This document shows positions 48,201 to 62,842 of a stretch of 64,000 nt of DNA, piece after piece (positions within the stretch are counted from its first letter, which is position 1; each line of letters opens with the position of its first letter). Under the pieces are notes generated by a model. That model was not told where the DNA came from and made no database searches. It saw nothing but the letters and a program-made list of their open reading frames with translations. The stretch comes from Sphagnum magellanicum (Eukaryota > Streptophyta > Sphagnopsida > Sphagnales > Sphagnaceae): contig CM038910.1 in assembly GCA_021904315.1 (NCBI GenBank), positions 24,810,256-24,874,255 of the forward strand, in the 5' to 3' direction. A program made the position numbers and the translations under genes.

Positions 48201-51200
48201 AATCCCATAAAGTTCACATGAATAAAAGCCCAACTAGAGATTTGAAAACAATTGCTATATATTAAAAAAACTTGAGAAAAAAAAAATCCCTTTCAAAGGG
48301 ACTTTTTGAAAATAAGGTTGAATTTTGAACTTTGAAAAGTTCATAATTAAAATTTGATTAAGGTCTTAAGGAAAAGGATTTCAAATCTACGTTTATTATT
48401 TCATTCCTCAACACATACTTATTCATTATAAATAGTTTGGAGTGAAATTCAATGTGAATTCTTCAATTTCTTCACAATCTAATCAATTAACCAATCCACT
48501 CAAAAGTTCAATACTAATAATGAGTGCGTTATTTTCAAAAATTAATTTTACATGTCTTCATAATCAAATTATTAGTTTATAATCAGTTTTCAATTGAAAA
48601 AATTAAAATTATATTATTCATCGTTATTATTTAAACACAATGTACCATGCACAAACTACCATTGTGACACCAAAAATGAACCATTTAAACTTGCATCCAC
48701 CCAAACAATTTAATTGTTGTTGAGCTTAAAAAGTTACTACAATATGTGGACCCCTTCAAACTCATGGCCACACCTCTTATCCTCCTACCAACATTTAATA
48801 CTCCATGGTTTATACATAGACTGCCACAATTCAAAAATTCCTCCTTGATCACCATTCTATATAATTGGAAATGTTTTGTTAATGATTTTTTTTTACCAAT
48901 TTCATAGCAAAACCCATTTGCCCCTTTAACTACTTCCATAATCCTATCCCCACTTGAAAAGTTTTTACTTGCCCAATTATGCACAAATATCTTCTACTAA
49001 TGGTCTTCCCACACATTCCCTTTTCCCTACCAACCCCACCTTTTAAATTGAATCCACATATTGTCACAAATGATTCTTGGAAGTTATTATCACTTGAAAA
49101 TTTCACAAACACTACTACAAAATGTGAGTGATGTTCACTAGACCAATGAATTCACTATTTTTTCATTGGTCCTTGTTCACTACAACTAGTGAAGTCACTC
49201 CAAATCCAATGAAATCATTTGGCATACAAGGACACCTTTTGTTGTGGTGAAATAAAACCCTATCTTGAATACCATTTGTTCATGCAAATGGTTAACTAAC
49301 ACCCTTTTAGTCGTCAAGGTGAAAGCACATTAAGGGTGAACCACTTTTGTTCCAAAAAGGTGATGTATAACAAGTATTACAATATGTTGTAAACTAAAAT
49401 CTTGGTGGCATCCTTTGGTTAACCTAAGCATAAGCAAAAAACTTTAAAATTTGCACAACAACATTTTGGAACTCAAAGTTCATTTGGAGTCAAAATTAAT
49501 CTTGATTCAAACGTTAGATGAAGAGGATTGAATAAAATCAATGTACACAAAGTATATAATTTATAATTTTTCAACAATCATAGGGCTTCATGTTTGTGAT
49601 TCATGAAACATTACCAAACAAAAGGAAATTGAAAAAATAATGCAATGCCCATCTATAAAATCTCCTCCTCTTTGATATGGTAGTGGTTTTTTCCTGAAAG
49701 GAAAATATTATTATGCATTCATTGCTAAAAATGCAAAAAAACACATTTTTTGAGTGGAATTTCATCCAAAAGTTTTAATTTTTTTAATTGTTTTAGATTT
49801 AATTAATTTATATCAATATTATGCACCAACAAAAAAATTCACCCAAAACTTCCATCATCAACCTTACCTTTTTAAGTACATATTCAAATTTTCAAACTTT
49901 GTGATGGGTATTATTTGGTCACAAATATATTCCATACATTCAAATTCTTCAATGATTGTTGAAATATTCAAAATAATTTATTTTATTTAATTAAAAACTA
50001 ATCAAATATACTTAAAACAAGTAAAAATAATCCAAGATGTGAGGTCCATATGTTAGCAAAAAGTTTAATTGTAGAAAGATTGTACTTGTGACTACAATTT
50101 TTTGTGGGTTTAATGTGTTTTCACCCCTCACCACTAGTTGAAAAGGAGGAAAGCACTTACATCTTCTTTTTCCGAAGCATAATTCCACATCTCAACTTTG
50201 ACATTAAAAATTTACAAATCCGCCAACATCTAAATTTGAATTAAAATTTGATATGATCACTATTTGCCATCATTTTCAATAAACATAAACTTAAATATTG
50301 GAGTCCCCTTAACGCCAACCCATGTCACATGCCATTACCCCTACAAAACCCTACCATTCTTCCCCTTCTTTCATTACCCAACCCTCCTTCTTTATTGCCA
50401 TACAACCCATAGGATTGACATTGGAATGACTAACATAGAGCCCCCTTTTAACAAGAGACAATAGCCTTATGGTTAAAAGGCTCTTATTTATGAATGTCTT
50501 GATTAAAGCATCGCTCTCTAAGGGACCCAAGGTATTTTCTTCAATTTTGTATTAAAGCACAAATTTCAATCATGCATAAAACAATTTATGAAATTTTAGT
50601 TTTTTTGTAAAATGAAAGTAAAAGCTTTTTAAAATTCTTCCGTGTTTTGGTTAGCTATTGAAAATTGACATAGAACTTGGGCAAAAAAATAAAATAAAAA
50701 TAAGTACAAATTTGGCAATCAAAAACTTTAGAATACATTTATTCATTTGTCACATTTTTAAAGAAAAGAGTCACACTAAATGTCAATTTTAACACCTAGA
50801 AAAATTGTTGAAAGAACCTTGAAAGTTGTTGGCTTAAGAATTGTGCAAGAAAATCTAAAATATTGTGGATTATACTCTAGCCCATTTTACATCTATATGG
50901 TGTAAATGTTTGTAACTTACCCTTATTCTGATTGGAGGTCAATGTTGGGGAATTATTTTAAAATAACACCAAATAATTTGTGCCTACCATAACAATTTTT
51001 TAAACATACAAATATGATTGTCAAAAATCAAAAGAAATGATTTCAATATACAACCATGCTTCTCAAAAATTTAAGAATTGGTCAAAAAACCCTTTGTAAC
51101 CTATTGATTCCTTGAAGGTGTTTGAAAAGATTGGAAAGAGAGGACTTTATTCCAAAGAAATTCAAAAAACTAAAACCAAAGATTCTTTAATATGTAGAAA

Positions 51201-52796
51201 TTGAAAAAATGAAATCAAAGACTTTTTTTAAAAAATCAAATTACCAATTAACATTGGATAGGATAATTATGTTTAATACCCTTAGATAGAGTTGGTGTAC
51301 GAAAATTAATAAATGCACCCAAAAATATAATGCATATAGTAATGAAAACTATGGATAAATTTATTTTATTTTGGAGAAGCAACTAATTTGCTTAATGGTA
51401 TCCCCTCTTGCAAGGTTTTTCATCTCCCATAAAAGAAATTAAGAAGTAATGGGTGCAATCACAATAACACGTAGCATAGCAAATGTAACGTTTGCTTGGT
51501 TTTTTCATGTTCTAAAGTCATAATTTAATTTGATATTGAAATTATTAAAAAAAATTATATAGTTTTATTTTTAACATATCATGGAAACATGTGAATTAAT
51601 TTGAAATTAATCCAATGAATAAAAAAATAACAAAAACACTCATTAAATATATAACACATGCTTTTAAATAGTAAAAAAACTTGTAAATGGATTTGAATTT
51701 TTTTGAAAATGACATTTTTGGACAAATTTTGAACATGAACCTTTATAAAATAATATGAAGAAATTTTTTAAATTCTTTTAAGATTTTTTCGAATTTTTTT
51801 CAAAAATATTCGAATAATATTTTTTAAATATTTCCCCAAAAGCAATCCCAAAAGCAATCAAAAAGTAGGTGGGTGTGGCTCATGTTATCTTGTTTGCACC
51901 CTAATATTAGTTATTACCTAATCATGTAAGGGGTATTTAGCCTTTTATGAAAATGGTAAAGGTCCAGGTTAATTGGGGTTTTTCCAATCCCAATTGGATA
52001 CATGTGTTAATATATTTATTTGCAATTGTTAATACCTTAAAGTTGCACAAGTAGTTGTTTTTTTTCACTTGAAATGTGCCATAATTGTGTAAATACTTTT
52101 ATTTACCCTACATTCATGCACTTTAACTATCATGGCAAGTATAGGGCAAATGGTGGAATATTTACCCCTAACCTTACCCTGTGAAAAGTGTAAACGTTCC
52201 TCAGTTACCTTCACCCGTAGTACTTACCTGGAATGACAATTTTGCAATGCTTATATACGGTTAGGTTGATCACATAGTTTGGATTATTTTTCAACCTTGT
52301 ATGACTTTACCTCGCTTATAAACTTTTTGAAAATTTTATGTTTACCCTTACCTCACTGACAATACACTGGCTAATACCTCTTCTTAAAGAGCATGGGTAC
52401 TTCATGCGATGGATGGAACTTCTTGGTACACGATCGTTTGGAATTTATTTTTATTAAACCATTCAACAACTTCTAGGTATCAGGATTCAGGAATGTGCAA
52501 AGTTGTTTCCAAATGAGCGATTGGACGTGGGTAAGTTATATCATATTCCCATATAAAACTAAGACCTGCACAGACTGCGGGTGTAAGGACTCCACTGAGA
52601 TACTACGGTATTATGCATATAACAAACTTGCGTTTTCATTATGCAGCATGGGCCCACTGCACAGTCAAATGGTTTCAACTTGTTTGTTTCCAAAAAAAGC
52701 TAGCAATTGTAAATACTGGCAAGCCATGTTCTCATTTTATCCAGTCAATCTAAACACAATATTCCACATGCTTTGAGTTGGTATACTATACTAACA
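45223..52796. other. Gene-free AT-rich sequence
   Basis: About 7.6 kb contains only short AT-biased ORFs on both strands, none with a recognisable motif. A copy of the dispersed repeat is at about 46,670-46,745 and a (TA)n run at 47,657-47,672. No LTR, transposase or RNA-gene signal was found. Confidence 0.5.
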
Positions 52797-53130
52797 AGGG
52801 GTGTGTCACACTGTGGCCTTGCCATTTACATTAAAAAGTATCTTAAGGCAAAAAAAGAATTATGGAAACTCAATTATATGTCACCATGCAAAGATATAAT
52901 CTTCAAAAAAATCCTCTAAAAGAAACCAAAATCCTTGAAGATATTATTATAACTCTATAATAACTAATCTCAAGTTTCAACACAAGCACAAAATATCAGA
53001 TTCTTTCAAAAATCCTCATATAAAAATAGACAGACCTATTATTACTACCTAGGGGCCAAAATCCCTTGAGCTACTATACTCTATAATGAATCTCAACACA
53101 ATATCCTTGCCTATGAAATCAATTCCAACA
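52797..53130 (-). repeat. Right copy of the inverted repeat of about 310 bp
   Basis: This begins AACAAGGGGTGTGTCACACT at 52,793-52,812 and runs to CAATATCCTTGCC near 53,112, the inverted counterpart of 42,700-43,005. Together they bracket about 9.8 kb. The ends resemble LTR or TIR termini (TGTCACAC...), but no internal genes support either reading. Confidence 0.85.
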
Positions 53131-54640
53131 AATAAACAAATGTTTTCTACCAAATCTCTAAGCAATGCTCTCATGTGTAGTAGTAGGATTGACTGGAATT
53201 TGGGTGTTTTTCTCACCAAATTATTCACACCCACTTAGAAAATCGCATATTCTCGATTTGCATAAGGAATGGCAGGGTGTGATTCAGGCCTCAAGTTGAG
53301 GAGGGTAGAATTTTTGTTGAGAGGCAGCTGCCAGAGAGGAGAGAGATGTGGATGGATTTTTTCTAAAAATGCAAATTGGGTGGGGTTGTTTCTGGCTGGC
53401 TGATTTGTGTGTACAGTCGATTGGAAGACTTTTTTGGTGCTGGGAGTAATTGAAGAAGTTCAACTAATTTTAATTCAAATCCTCAATAGGAATCACTTCT
53501 GGCTAATGGGTGTTTTTTTTATCATGCACACAGATCACCCTTCTGACGCCTGACCTAGTTTGATGCAAATAGATCAATACGCATTTGAGTGATGGTGTAA
53601 CTATGGTGCTATTACTTACACCGTATTGAGTTGTTCACCTAAATATGTTTACTTGCCCTTTTCTTTTTAGTAATTTTTTTTTCAATACTAGTTATATAAT
53701 TCCTCTAACCTACCTACCTACCCATCCATCCACCCAAAACATCCAAATCTTCAACATCATAAATGGACTGACACTGCAAATGCAACCACAATAGCTCTCA
53801 TTTATCTTCTTGGTACAAACTACAAACCCAAAACCAAAATATCCTCATTGCATATGCAACTTCTTGAATGATGGGCAATTAACAATACTACGTGCAAACA
53901 GCCCTGGAATCAATCCTTCCCAACCCCCCCCCCAAGTTCAAACTGCAGGTGTCCAAAATTTGAATTCATGAATTAGTTTGGACATCTATCTACTCATATT
54001 TCTTCAATGTTTTCCTTCTTTTTTTTCTGTGAAAGTTCTTATTGTTGTCTTAATGTGTACACTTAATGATGATGATGATGATGAAGAATTGGTGTGCAAT
54101 TAATAATCCAATTTGAATAAAGATTCACAGCGTGAAGATGACAATTTTTAGAAGTTGATAAAAATTTCTTGGAGAGGGACAATGTTTGCCAACCTTCAAT
54201 ACCTTACCGTACTCAGTTTTGTTGTTAGACGATCCTCTTAAGTAAAAAAATGAAATTTTGTGAAAATATGAAGCTAAGCTGTTGGAAACAGTTATAATTA
54301 ACATAGGCGACGACATGAATAATTTCACTACTCGTATAACAATATGGTACTAGATTATTGTAGATCATTTCAAAATTAATCATTTCAAAATGTTGAAAAT
54401 GAATTGAATTTTTGAAAGATATTAATTGTTCATTTTGTCAATGTGGAAGCTTGCCCTAGGCCACAGTGGTTGTGTAGTTTGGTAGCAGTGATATTTTTCG
54501 GACTTTTTTTTTTTTTTTGTTGGGGGAGGGGGGCCAAAATATCTGGAAATTTTGAGAAATTTTTTCTTGTTCTAGTATAAATTTAACTAATTTTTCTAAT
54601 TTTTTAAGGAAAAATTCGCCAATATTTTTTTTGGCACAAT
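53131..54640. other. Non-coding sequence, nothing recognised
   Basis: No gene, RNA or mobile-element signature was found. It contains a (GAT)n run at 54,065-54,083 and short C, T and A homopolymers. Confidence 0.5.
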
Positions 54641-54649
54641 TTGTTTAAT

Positions 54650-55265
54650 AAAAAACTCCCTGTGAATTCGAAGCCCATGAAATGTGCAAAATGGTAAAAC
54701 CCAATTCAACTCATTATTTTACCAAGTTTCTTGACTAGTTTTGAAGCCCATAAAAACTTGCAAAATGGTAACACCCAATTGAATGCATTACTAGATTTAT
54801 TGGTAAAGTAGGCCAAACTGGGGATCATTTTGGGGCTACTCGGCCCCAGTTTCAGAGAAATTGAGGACGAAATGAGCAGCCAGGATGAAAAAGGTACAGA
54901 GGGGAAAAAAAACAAGGAACCAAACTTGATTCCTCATATAAATTTGTCCTCGGGGAAATTTCATCTGCATTTTTCGATTTGCATTACCTGCGTCTATTCT
55001 TAGTTTAAAATCAAGCCTTAATCAGAATAAGATAATACAAATCTTCCGAACTGATACCCAGTTTCACAAAGTGGTACCCAATTTTGCTCACTTTAAGGGT
55101 AGGCTCAAATTGGGGATGAAACAGGGATTAGAGGGTCAAACTAGGTCCCAAACACATGGCGACTTTAAGGATAACTGTGTCATAGTAAGTTCCTTGTCTA
55201 CTTTTGAAACACTTCGCATTGTGCAAAATGGGAAAACCCAATTGAAAAATATATCAAGTATCTTA
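54650..55265. repeat. Local degenerate repeat around a GCAAAATGGTAAAACCCAATT core
   Basis: The phrase GTGCAAAATGGTAAAACCCAATT near 54,683 recurs near 54,753 (TTGCAAAATGGTAACACCC) and near 55,220 (GTGCAAAATGGGAAAACCC). Each is preceded by GAAGCCCAT(A/G) or TTGAAACACTT-like sequence. It is probably the relic of a duplicated interspersed repeat near the 3' end of the CPSF100 gene. Confidence 0.5.
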
Positions 55266-56062
55266 TCTGAGTTTTGCTACAGATTGTGTGACTTGTGTGA
55301 AGTGGCTCTCATTTTCTTCTTTTTTGAGAGAAGAGCTTCTCTGCCCCCTGCCAGGCCCAGCATCTAGTCAATGGCAGAGGAGCCAACTCCTCTGTATTTC
55401 CCACACTCGAAACCAACCACACTCGAAGCATTCCAACACCAGATGCAACAGCAGCCAGCAGGCTGATCACCTAATAGGTCAGCGACATTCTTACACTACT
55501 ACTAAAACTACGACTCTAGTTTCATCCTTCTGGATCTGGCACTAGAAAAGAGAGAAAGGCTTATGCTGCTGATGCTGGTAGACATGCAGTACAGCTTAGC
55601 AACAAATCTGTTGGTTTTGCAACCAGGCTAAGACCAGAGCCCCCTGTTGAACAACACCACCACCACCACTAGCCTGCTGGAATAATAATAATAACATCAA
55701 ACATGCATTCAGTTAGTAGTCTGAAAATTCAATGAAGAGAGATTTGTTCTCTGTAATACAATAAAATTGAAGATATTGAAGTAAATGCTTTGATTTCCAT
55801 TTTCTTTCCAGCCCCCAATAAAGAGTACGTGTTGAGACTTCTGATGCTTTCCTAAAACCAAATATGTGACAGCTGCTGCTGCGTACACACAGAGATCGAT
55901 GTCTCACATGACACAATGACTTACTACCTTTTCCCTGGATCTCACAAGGGCAAGAGCTGTGCTAAACTAGAATCTAATTGTGTGCTAACAAAAAGAAGCG
56001 CCATGATCAGCAAAATGTGGTTGGCGAAAAGCCAGCTGTACAGGAGCTGCTGCTTGGGAAAG
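55266..56062 (-). other. 3' flank of CPSF100, probably partly 3' UTR
   Basis: There are no further CPSF100 coding segments after the stop at 56,063-56,065. The short ORFs here are not splice-compatible with the gene. I could not fix a polyadenylation site by eye. Confidence 0.4.
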
Positions 56063-59000
56063 CTATAGCATGTAAAATTGTGAGTACAGTAACTCTCGTA
56101 GCCTGTAGTAGTCCTCTGACAGAGGGCCCTCAATCACCAACTGCTGGCTTCCCCCACTCTGTAGTACATGAACACAACTGAGTCAGTTTCACTTGCAGCA
56201 GCAAGAACATTAATATGCATGGCTGCCAAGACTTTAGCTTCCTTCAATCCCCCTTATCTCTTACTGTAGCAAGATCAATTTAGAAAATCTACCCAAAGGG
56301 TTGCACACACAGTTGCAGCAACAACAAATTCTCTGAAACAAAGACTATAACATTGTCATGTATTTGTCACCTCACTTTTCATAAACTGAAGTTCTACCTG
56401 GCACCCTGCAGAGCCTCTTCCATTTTTCAAGAGCTCCTTAAAAAATCACGGATTACCAGCAGAAGTTCTCACCTTGCGCACTGTGAATGCATCCGCACAG
56501 CGTAACACCCCACCAGCAAACTCAGCCTGTTGACAATCAAATCAATGTACAGTTTTACACAGATGAAATCCACTTCCCACCACTTGTTTGTGGGTAGCAA
56601 TTGACAAGGAATGATGTAGGATAGAACAATATTCACAGCCTCCAAGAATGAACTAATTTCAAATGTCAACAAGTGAGATTAATATATTCATAAGTTAGTA
56701 CCTGGTAAATCCTTTTGGGACATAGACTCTTTGCCCTCATGGAATGAATTGAGTGACAATATATGTGAAAACATGAAAGAGGGCTAATACCTGCACGCCT
56801 TTCGTTGCCAAGAGTTGCTTGAAATCAGCAAGCCGCAAGTCACCAACAAAGACAGCTTTGTGTGGAGGGGGTTCTTGAGAGGGAAGAAGGGGAAGGATCT
56901 CATTTTCTTCCTGGTTTCCAACTTCTCCATCCACCCATGCAACTTCATAGTCCCCTAGCTGCTACGAAAAACAATAACAATAGTCAGCCTCCTATGGGAG
57001 CTGCATGAAACCATAGAAGGTGCATACACTCTGAGAAGAAACTAACACAGCTCAGGGACCATTCTATAAAACCATCCTGGGGTTGCATCAACTAGCACTA
57101 GTGTATGCTATCCTATACCGAACCAGCACACTGAACCCAGCCCCTTAGTTGCCCAATCCTAAAATCACCCAAGTGATTCTCATTACCTTCCTAAACAGCA
57201 CATTGCTCATGAGCCGCTCTGTCAACCGAACCTGCCACATTTCATGACAAATATGAATTTCTGCAGTGGTGTATTCTAAACATAATCTGTTAAGGGGTCA
57301 TCTTCTGCTCTCCAAAAGACAAACAATCCAACATTATCTTACTTCTGAAGCAAGAAAAGCAACAATCCAGCACCAAAGACAGGCTTCTGAGTGAAAATCA
57401 GTATCTATCCAATTGCACCTGGCTTCTCTCTAACATCCTGTCATGAAAATGCAGCTACAAAGCTTTTCTTGGTTCAAAGTTTAAATAGTAATTGTAGTAA
57501 TGAACTTGCAAGACATCCACAGAAGGCCATGCAAACATTAGTCAAGAAGACATGAAGAGTGTCAACTGTACATACTGGAAACACAGAAACATGGTTAAAG
57601 ATACCTTATATGCACTAAGATCTGAAGTCACATCCACCGCTTCACCAATGCGGGGTGCATATACATATTGACAAACATGCTTCAGACAGTGCTGCCTCAG
57701 GTGTTCTGTGGACTCAGCTGACCCATGTATAAGCACCTACATCCATGCCAAATCTCATGGACTCCATTAGAACAGTAGTTAGATGAACAATTTTACTTGT
57801 AAATGCAAATTGAAAACACTCATCTCTGTCCCAGATGTGACTAGTTGAAACAGAGACTAGACACCGGTGCAGCTTTGAGGTACCTCCAATGAGGAAAAAA
57901 TTCAATAAGTAGAGAGAACTTATATTTTGAGTCAATCTGAAAAGTGAGAGATGACCCAACAACAAGGTATAAACATTTCAAATCCAACAACATAGGAGGA
58001 GACCCAACTCCAAAAACACACAAAAATGCTGAGGAGTTGTTTGCACAATAGCAACAGTCAAAGTACATTATGCAACTTCCAAAGAAGAATTGTATAAGGC
58101 TCTTATCGCCATGCAAGTTTACCAGCTCATGCTGTAAGTCCAACAAGCATACGAACACAAAGTAATCTGAACAGTGCTTCATTGACCACATATCACTGAT
58201 ACAATCTTACAAGCTTAAGAGGAGCCACATGGGCTAGTATGTTTTTGATGGAACGTCCATCAGAGCGCCCTTCGAAGTCAATGTACTGCAAACCACATTT
58301 CACTTGCACCTGTTTGCCCAATCAGCATTTGACACCCTGAGCATGCTTGAAGACCAAAAATCTTGTACTTCAGTCAAGTGCAGACTGTAACTTGCTTAAT
58401 AATGGGATTGCACTACAGCATTCAGATTGTGTATATGTTCACAATAGGTTTTATAATGTCCTCTCTACAAAAGCATGTAACAACAGGAACAGCAAGTGCA
58501 TGCAAATAGATTTAGATTCCAGCCAAAAATACTAAGCTTGAGATCTCTAGCAGAAAAGGTAGATCGAGGTGAAGGTAGCACACAAGAATCCTTTGAAGTT
58601 TACTGCACAAACAAATCCTTACTGTGATGTCTGTTTCAACAACTTTGGAGGGCTTTTCAATAAGAAGCATCTCCTCTGCTTCAGGATCAGGTCTTTCTTC
58701 AGCATCCTTAATGGCAGGTGCCTGCACCACAACATAACTTTTGACACATCTTCAACAACCTTCATGAATATATGCATATGTCCTGTTCAACAAGATTGGC
58801 TAGATTTGGTCCATTATGATCAACCTGCAGTCACATCACATCCAGTACTCTATGACATTGTCAAATGTTGCATACACACAATTTCTAGCCACACTCTTCA
58901 AACACAGAGGAGGTGTAGAAACAAAGACCGGCTGTGTATTGGTGTAGTCCATCAACTCTGCCTCTCTGATGACATAATCATCAGGATTTATGAGCTCCCC

Positions 59001-62000
59001 ATATTCATCCCATTCACTTGTGTTCTCATGATAAGGAAACATAGGGGCTGCAGTATTGGTTGGTGCAGAAAATCCATCGATCAACACCTCATGCTGCAAA
59101 GGTGCTCCTCCTGTGACAAGTCCTCCTGCATCCATGACCCATAAGTTCAAATTTGAGCACTGCACTGAGGAACCTACATGCACCCACAATGCCAGAATTT
59201 TCTAAACTCTTGGATGCAAGGTGGGCAGCAGACCTTCAATTGGCAATTGAGAACCACCACCAGGTTCTGCAATGTTAATTGCAAGAGGACCAGTCCCAGC
59301 AGTACTTCGAGGAGAAGGATGACTCTCATCCTCTATAGGCATGTTTGTTTGCTTGGCCTCTTCTTTGAGTCGGCTCTGTTCTTCTTCATATGCTTTGAGC
59401 TCATCACCACTCAAGGGAATTTTCTCACTCAATGTCACTTTCACCACCTTGGGAGGGGGCTCAGCTTGTAACTTTTTTGCTAGTGTCCCCATCTGCATGA
59501 ATTCAGTACAAAAGTGAGAAATTGTTCCCACAACTAGTGCTTTGAGATTTACTGGCTAACTCACAATGACAATTTTGTGCCTCAGTTGTACTATATTTAC
59601 ATCATTACAAGACACATGAGGTGCTGCAAAGACTTACAATCTTCAGAAATGTAAGAGCTCCCAAACTACCTGCAATACTAAGATGTAAAATAGCAGTTCT
59701 GTTTAGTGTATAACAGACCTGACCCCTTTCTGTAAACAGAACCAGGTTTCGTGAGTCCTTTGCCCACTCAGTGAAGAGCTCTCGAGCAAAGCCTGCCTCC
59801 AGGCTAGCCATTGAAGCAAAGACAACCTTTCACAAAACCCAATGCTCCCCTCTTAAATACTGCCTTCATCTCTTTCCCACTCTCAAGAGTAGAATAAGTC
59901 CAGAAAGCTTCACAGGAGCCAAAATGATACACAAAAATTGTCCAAAACAACTGCCCAAACAACAAAAAAATTGCTGCTTGAGGTGCTCACATATCATGAG
60001 GTTCTTCTCCTAACACGAATGTGACATGCAGATTCAAGAGTAGCCACAACAGATATACACCTTAGGGCCTGCTTGCAACTCATCAAACTCCTTACGCTTA
60101 TGGCACAACTTCAGGTACCTACAAGTCATAAAACTCTTACTGAAATTTCCAAACCAAGCAATGAGGAAAATTAACAGAACACTGTAAGAGGATGAACAGA
60201 AACACAAATTAAAGAAATATCCTTCATAAGAATAGAGAAATCTCCATTCTCATGATGAAGAAAAAACACAGCAAGGTTAACAGTTCTTCAAGAAGCCACA
60301 GAAAGTTCCAAATCAGGAAAGACAAAACAAACAAAAAGCCAAAAAAAAAAAAAAACAAGAAAACAAAAAAAGCTGTATGAACAATAGTGCCCGAAACACA
60401 AATTAAAGAAAGCATGACAGAAAAACAATGCAGCATGAACAATAGCAACAATTGTCTCTCCATCAACCACAACATGAATGGCAGCAACCAACTCTAGGAA
60501 CCTACAAGCCACAAAATCCTACACATCTTCTCTCCAAGGCTCTAAGAGTATTCCACTTCCTGCATGTAAGAAGACTCCAACGCAGTGGGATTATCGACCT
60601 TCACATATCTCATCAGTATGAACAGGAGCAATTCTTACTTGAGAAGAAAGGAATTCTCTCTTGAACTCTCAAAAGACTTGGCTATTGAATCACTCATCCA
60701 CTCCAACAAGCTCTTTGCAAACTCCACGGTGCTGTGGGCGACGTTTGTGAGAAGGGCCATGGGGTAGGTTAATCGGTGGTATGACCAATGCTGCAAAATT
60801 AATGCTCAGTAACCTTAGTGCCTTCTGTGTGAAGTTTGCCAGCTCAAATAACAGGTATTTGGTATCTATATTTTCCTTTGACAAGCTGAAAGGTGTTGGG
60901 TTCATGATCTTGCTCTGAGTGGCTAATAAGAAAAGTTATATCCTACAGCCATAGGGAGCATAGATAATGTCATAGGTACATGAACAAGTATGCACATACA
61001 CTTTCTAAATGCAGGATAAGCTCCAAAACACGCCCTGCTGATTCCACTGGCAATAATACATTGCCATCTGCTCGCAACACCTTCATGATCATGTCTGAAA
61101 AGTGGATCAATACATGGGTGATCATCAAGACACAGAATTGCCATAGAGACCATAAGAAGAAGTTGACTGACATGTTTGTCACAAGAACTCTTCCCTTGCC
61201 ACAAATGAGAAGGTTTATACAAACACAGTCCCTCTAGATTCAAAAGGAGAGAAAAGTGCTACCAACAAATTCCTGATCTCGTTGCCTCCGAGGGGCCTGG
61301 TTGTTGAGCGCATTAAATGCATCTGTAATAAGGACTGCAGGTCGCACAAATGTCTCCAAAACTGTTCCATTCAGATGTCTGCACATGAAGGGAACCAAAG
61401 TAGTTGATCAGATGAGTAAATTTTGAATACTCAAACCAATGACTGGCAATCCAGATTCAAATGCAACAACATGTTTGCAGCAATGATAGACCCTAAAGAA
61501 AACATCAGTGCCAAATGTTGCTTATGCATATCCGACACTTGAAAAATACACCCTTCACCAAGGCCAGTACCTCTCTTTACGATGGTTGAAATCAACTGCA
61601 TAGATGATTTCCTCAGTATCCTTTGAGATTTTCCATATTGTGCCCCCTAAGAGATGTCCAGATGCATACGGTGTGATTATAATTCCTTCACCCTTCCCTG
61701 CACCCAGAGGCATATTTTTTAATAAGTTTTCTGAACAGATCATGATGCAATAGTCAAAAGAAAAAACCTCAGTCAACATTCTAAGAAATTGCTGCCATCT
61801 GATTCAACATAACATTGTGAACTCTAAGTTTCTGCAGCAGGAAAAGGTGGGGCACCTGACAGAGCTTGGTGCTGTGAGTATTTGAGCTGAATGGAATTAA
61901 CAAAGGCAGAATCTACATCATCCAAGTTGAACAAGTCGAAATTTGAGACAGCCTACACACCCACACAAACATCATTCAACCTGCACTGTCAGCCAGCAGG

Positions 62001-62842
62001 AAAATACAGGAGGCAGCAGCAAATAACACACTGGTGCTTCCAAGCCTGGAAGACAAAAGAGAACCTGTCCATCTTCCAAAAGGGTTCAAGAAAATTTCCT
62101 TGTGGCAAAGATCAAAATGTAAAACCCACAGTGATTGAAACCGAGGACTGTCAGCTATCAGTTTGTGACCCAAAGCCCAAAAAGAGTTGAAAAACTAAAA
62201 ATGGAAGATATTGATATCCGATTTTGGTAACAGGTGATGATGATGAACACATACCCAGCGAGAGAGGTAGTGATCATACATGTACATTTGGCCCATATGA
62301 TGAACAGGCAGTGTGCAGTACATGGTAGCAGTGAGCCCAAGCTTGCTGACAGCATAAGGAAGTGCTCCCAAGTGCAGAGTGTCCGGGTACGACAGCAGCA
62401 CAGCATCAATAGTTGGAGCAACACTGCCACAAAGACCAGCCCAAGAAACAGAAAAAAGAAAGACTCATTGAAACGCACCAAACGACAAGACATTCACCGC
62501 TGTTGCCAGTGCAATTGCTCGCCAATTTTGGAACTACAACAGGCCTTCCAATACTTTCCAGATTCCAGAATTCTTATTTCCAAAAGCCTTAAAGTGGTGT
62601 TTGTTTCAGGAACATTTTGAAGGGTAGGGTTTGCTTCAGCTTTTTGGTCCTTTAAAGAATTTTCAAAAAGGGTTAATAATTGCAGAAAAGAACCTTGCAA
62701 GAGGCTCGAGGAGAGAGAGGTCGAAAGTGTCTGTCCAGCCACAATCCAAAAGGAATCGAAAATCGTCCACCTCCAACAAGTAGCACAGCGGCGCCTCCGA
62801 GTGCGCCCCACTCAAGGGCGTCACCCTCACATTGGTTCCCAT
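56063..62842 (-). CDS. CPSF100: Cleavage and polyadenylation specificity factor 100 kDa subunit (CPSF2)
   Basis: Subunit of the nuclear pre-mRNA 3'-end processing complex and inactive partner of the CPSF73 endonuclease. I joined 18 exons at GT-AG borders with consistent phase: 62842-62694, 62423-62255, 61952-61856, 61697-61571, 61378-61263, 61094-61000, 60790-60639, 60118-60061, 59826-59719, 59492-59234, 59125-58929, 58721-58623, 58309-58211, 57736-57605, 57231-57187, 56961-56791, 56526-56473, 56158-56063. This gives 740 residues, against 739 in Arabidopsis. The metallo-beta-lactamase fold is N-terminal, but its HxHxDH motif is degenerate (YPDTLH, 62-67), as usual for CPSF100. Further on are GHLLGG (152-157), DFNHRKER, the beta-CASP part ([14 protein letters not shown]), the RMMBL-type region ([11 protein letters not shown]) and a conserved tail ending YSQFYML. 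The exon 11 donor is uncertain: a GT 51 bases downstream also keeps phase. Confidence 0.96.

Noticed and set aside
50440-50530. GCCTTATGGTTAAAAGGCTC, possibly a SINE A box
   Set aside because: No B box within 80 bases downstream.
58569-59144. Plus-strand ORF of 191 codons
   Set aside because: It lies antisense across CPSF100 exons 11-12 and the intron between them; no domain and no independent support.
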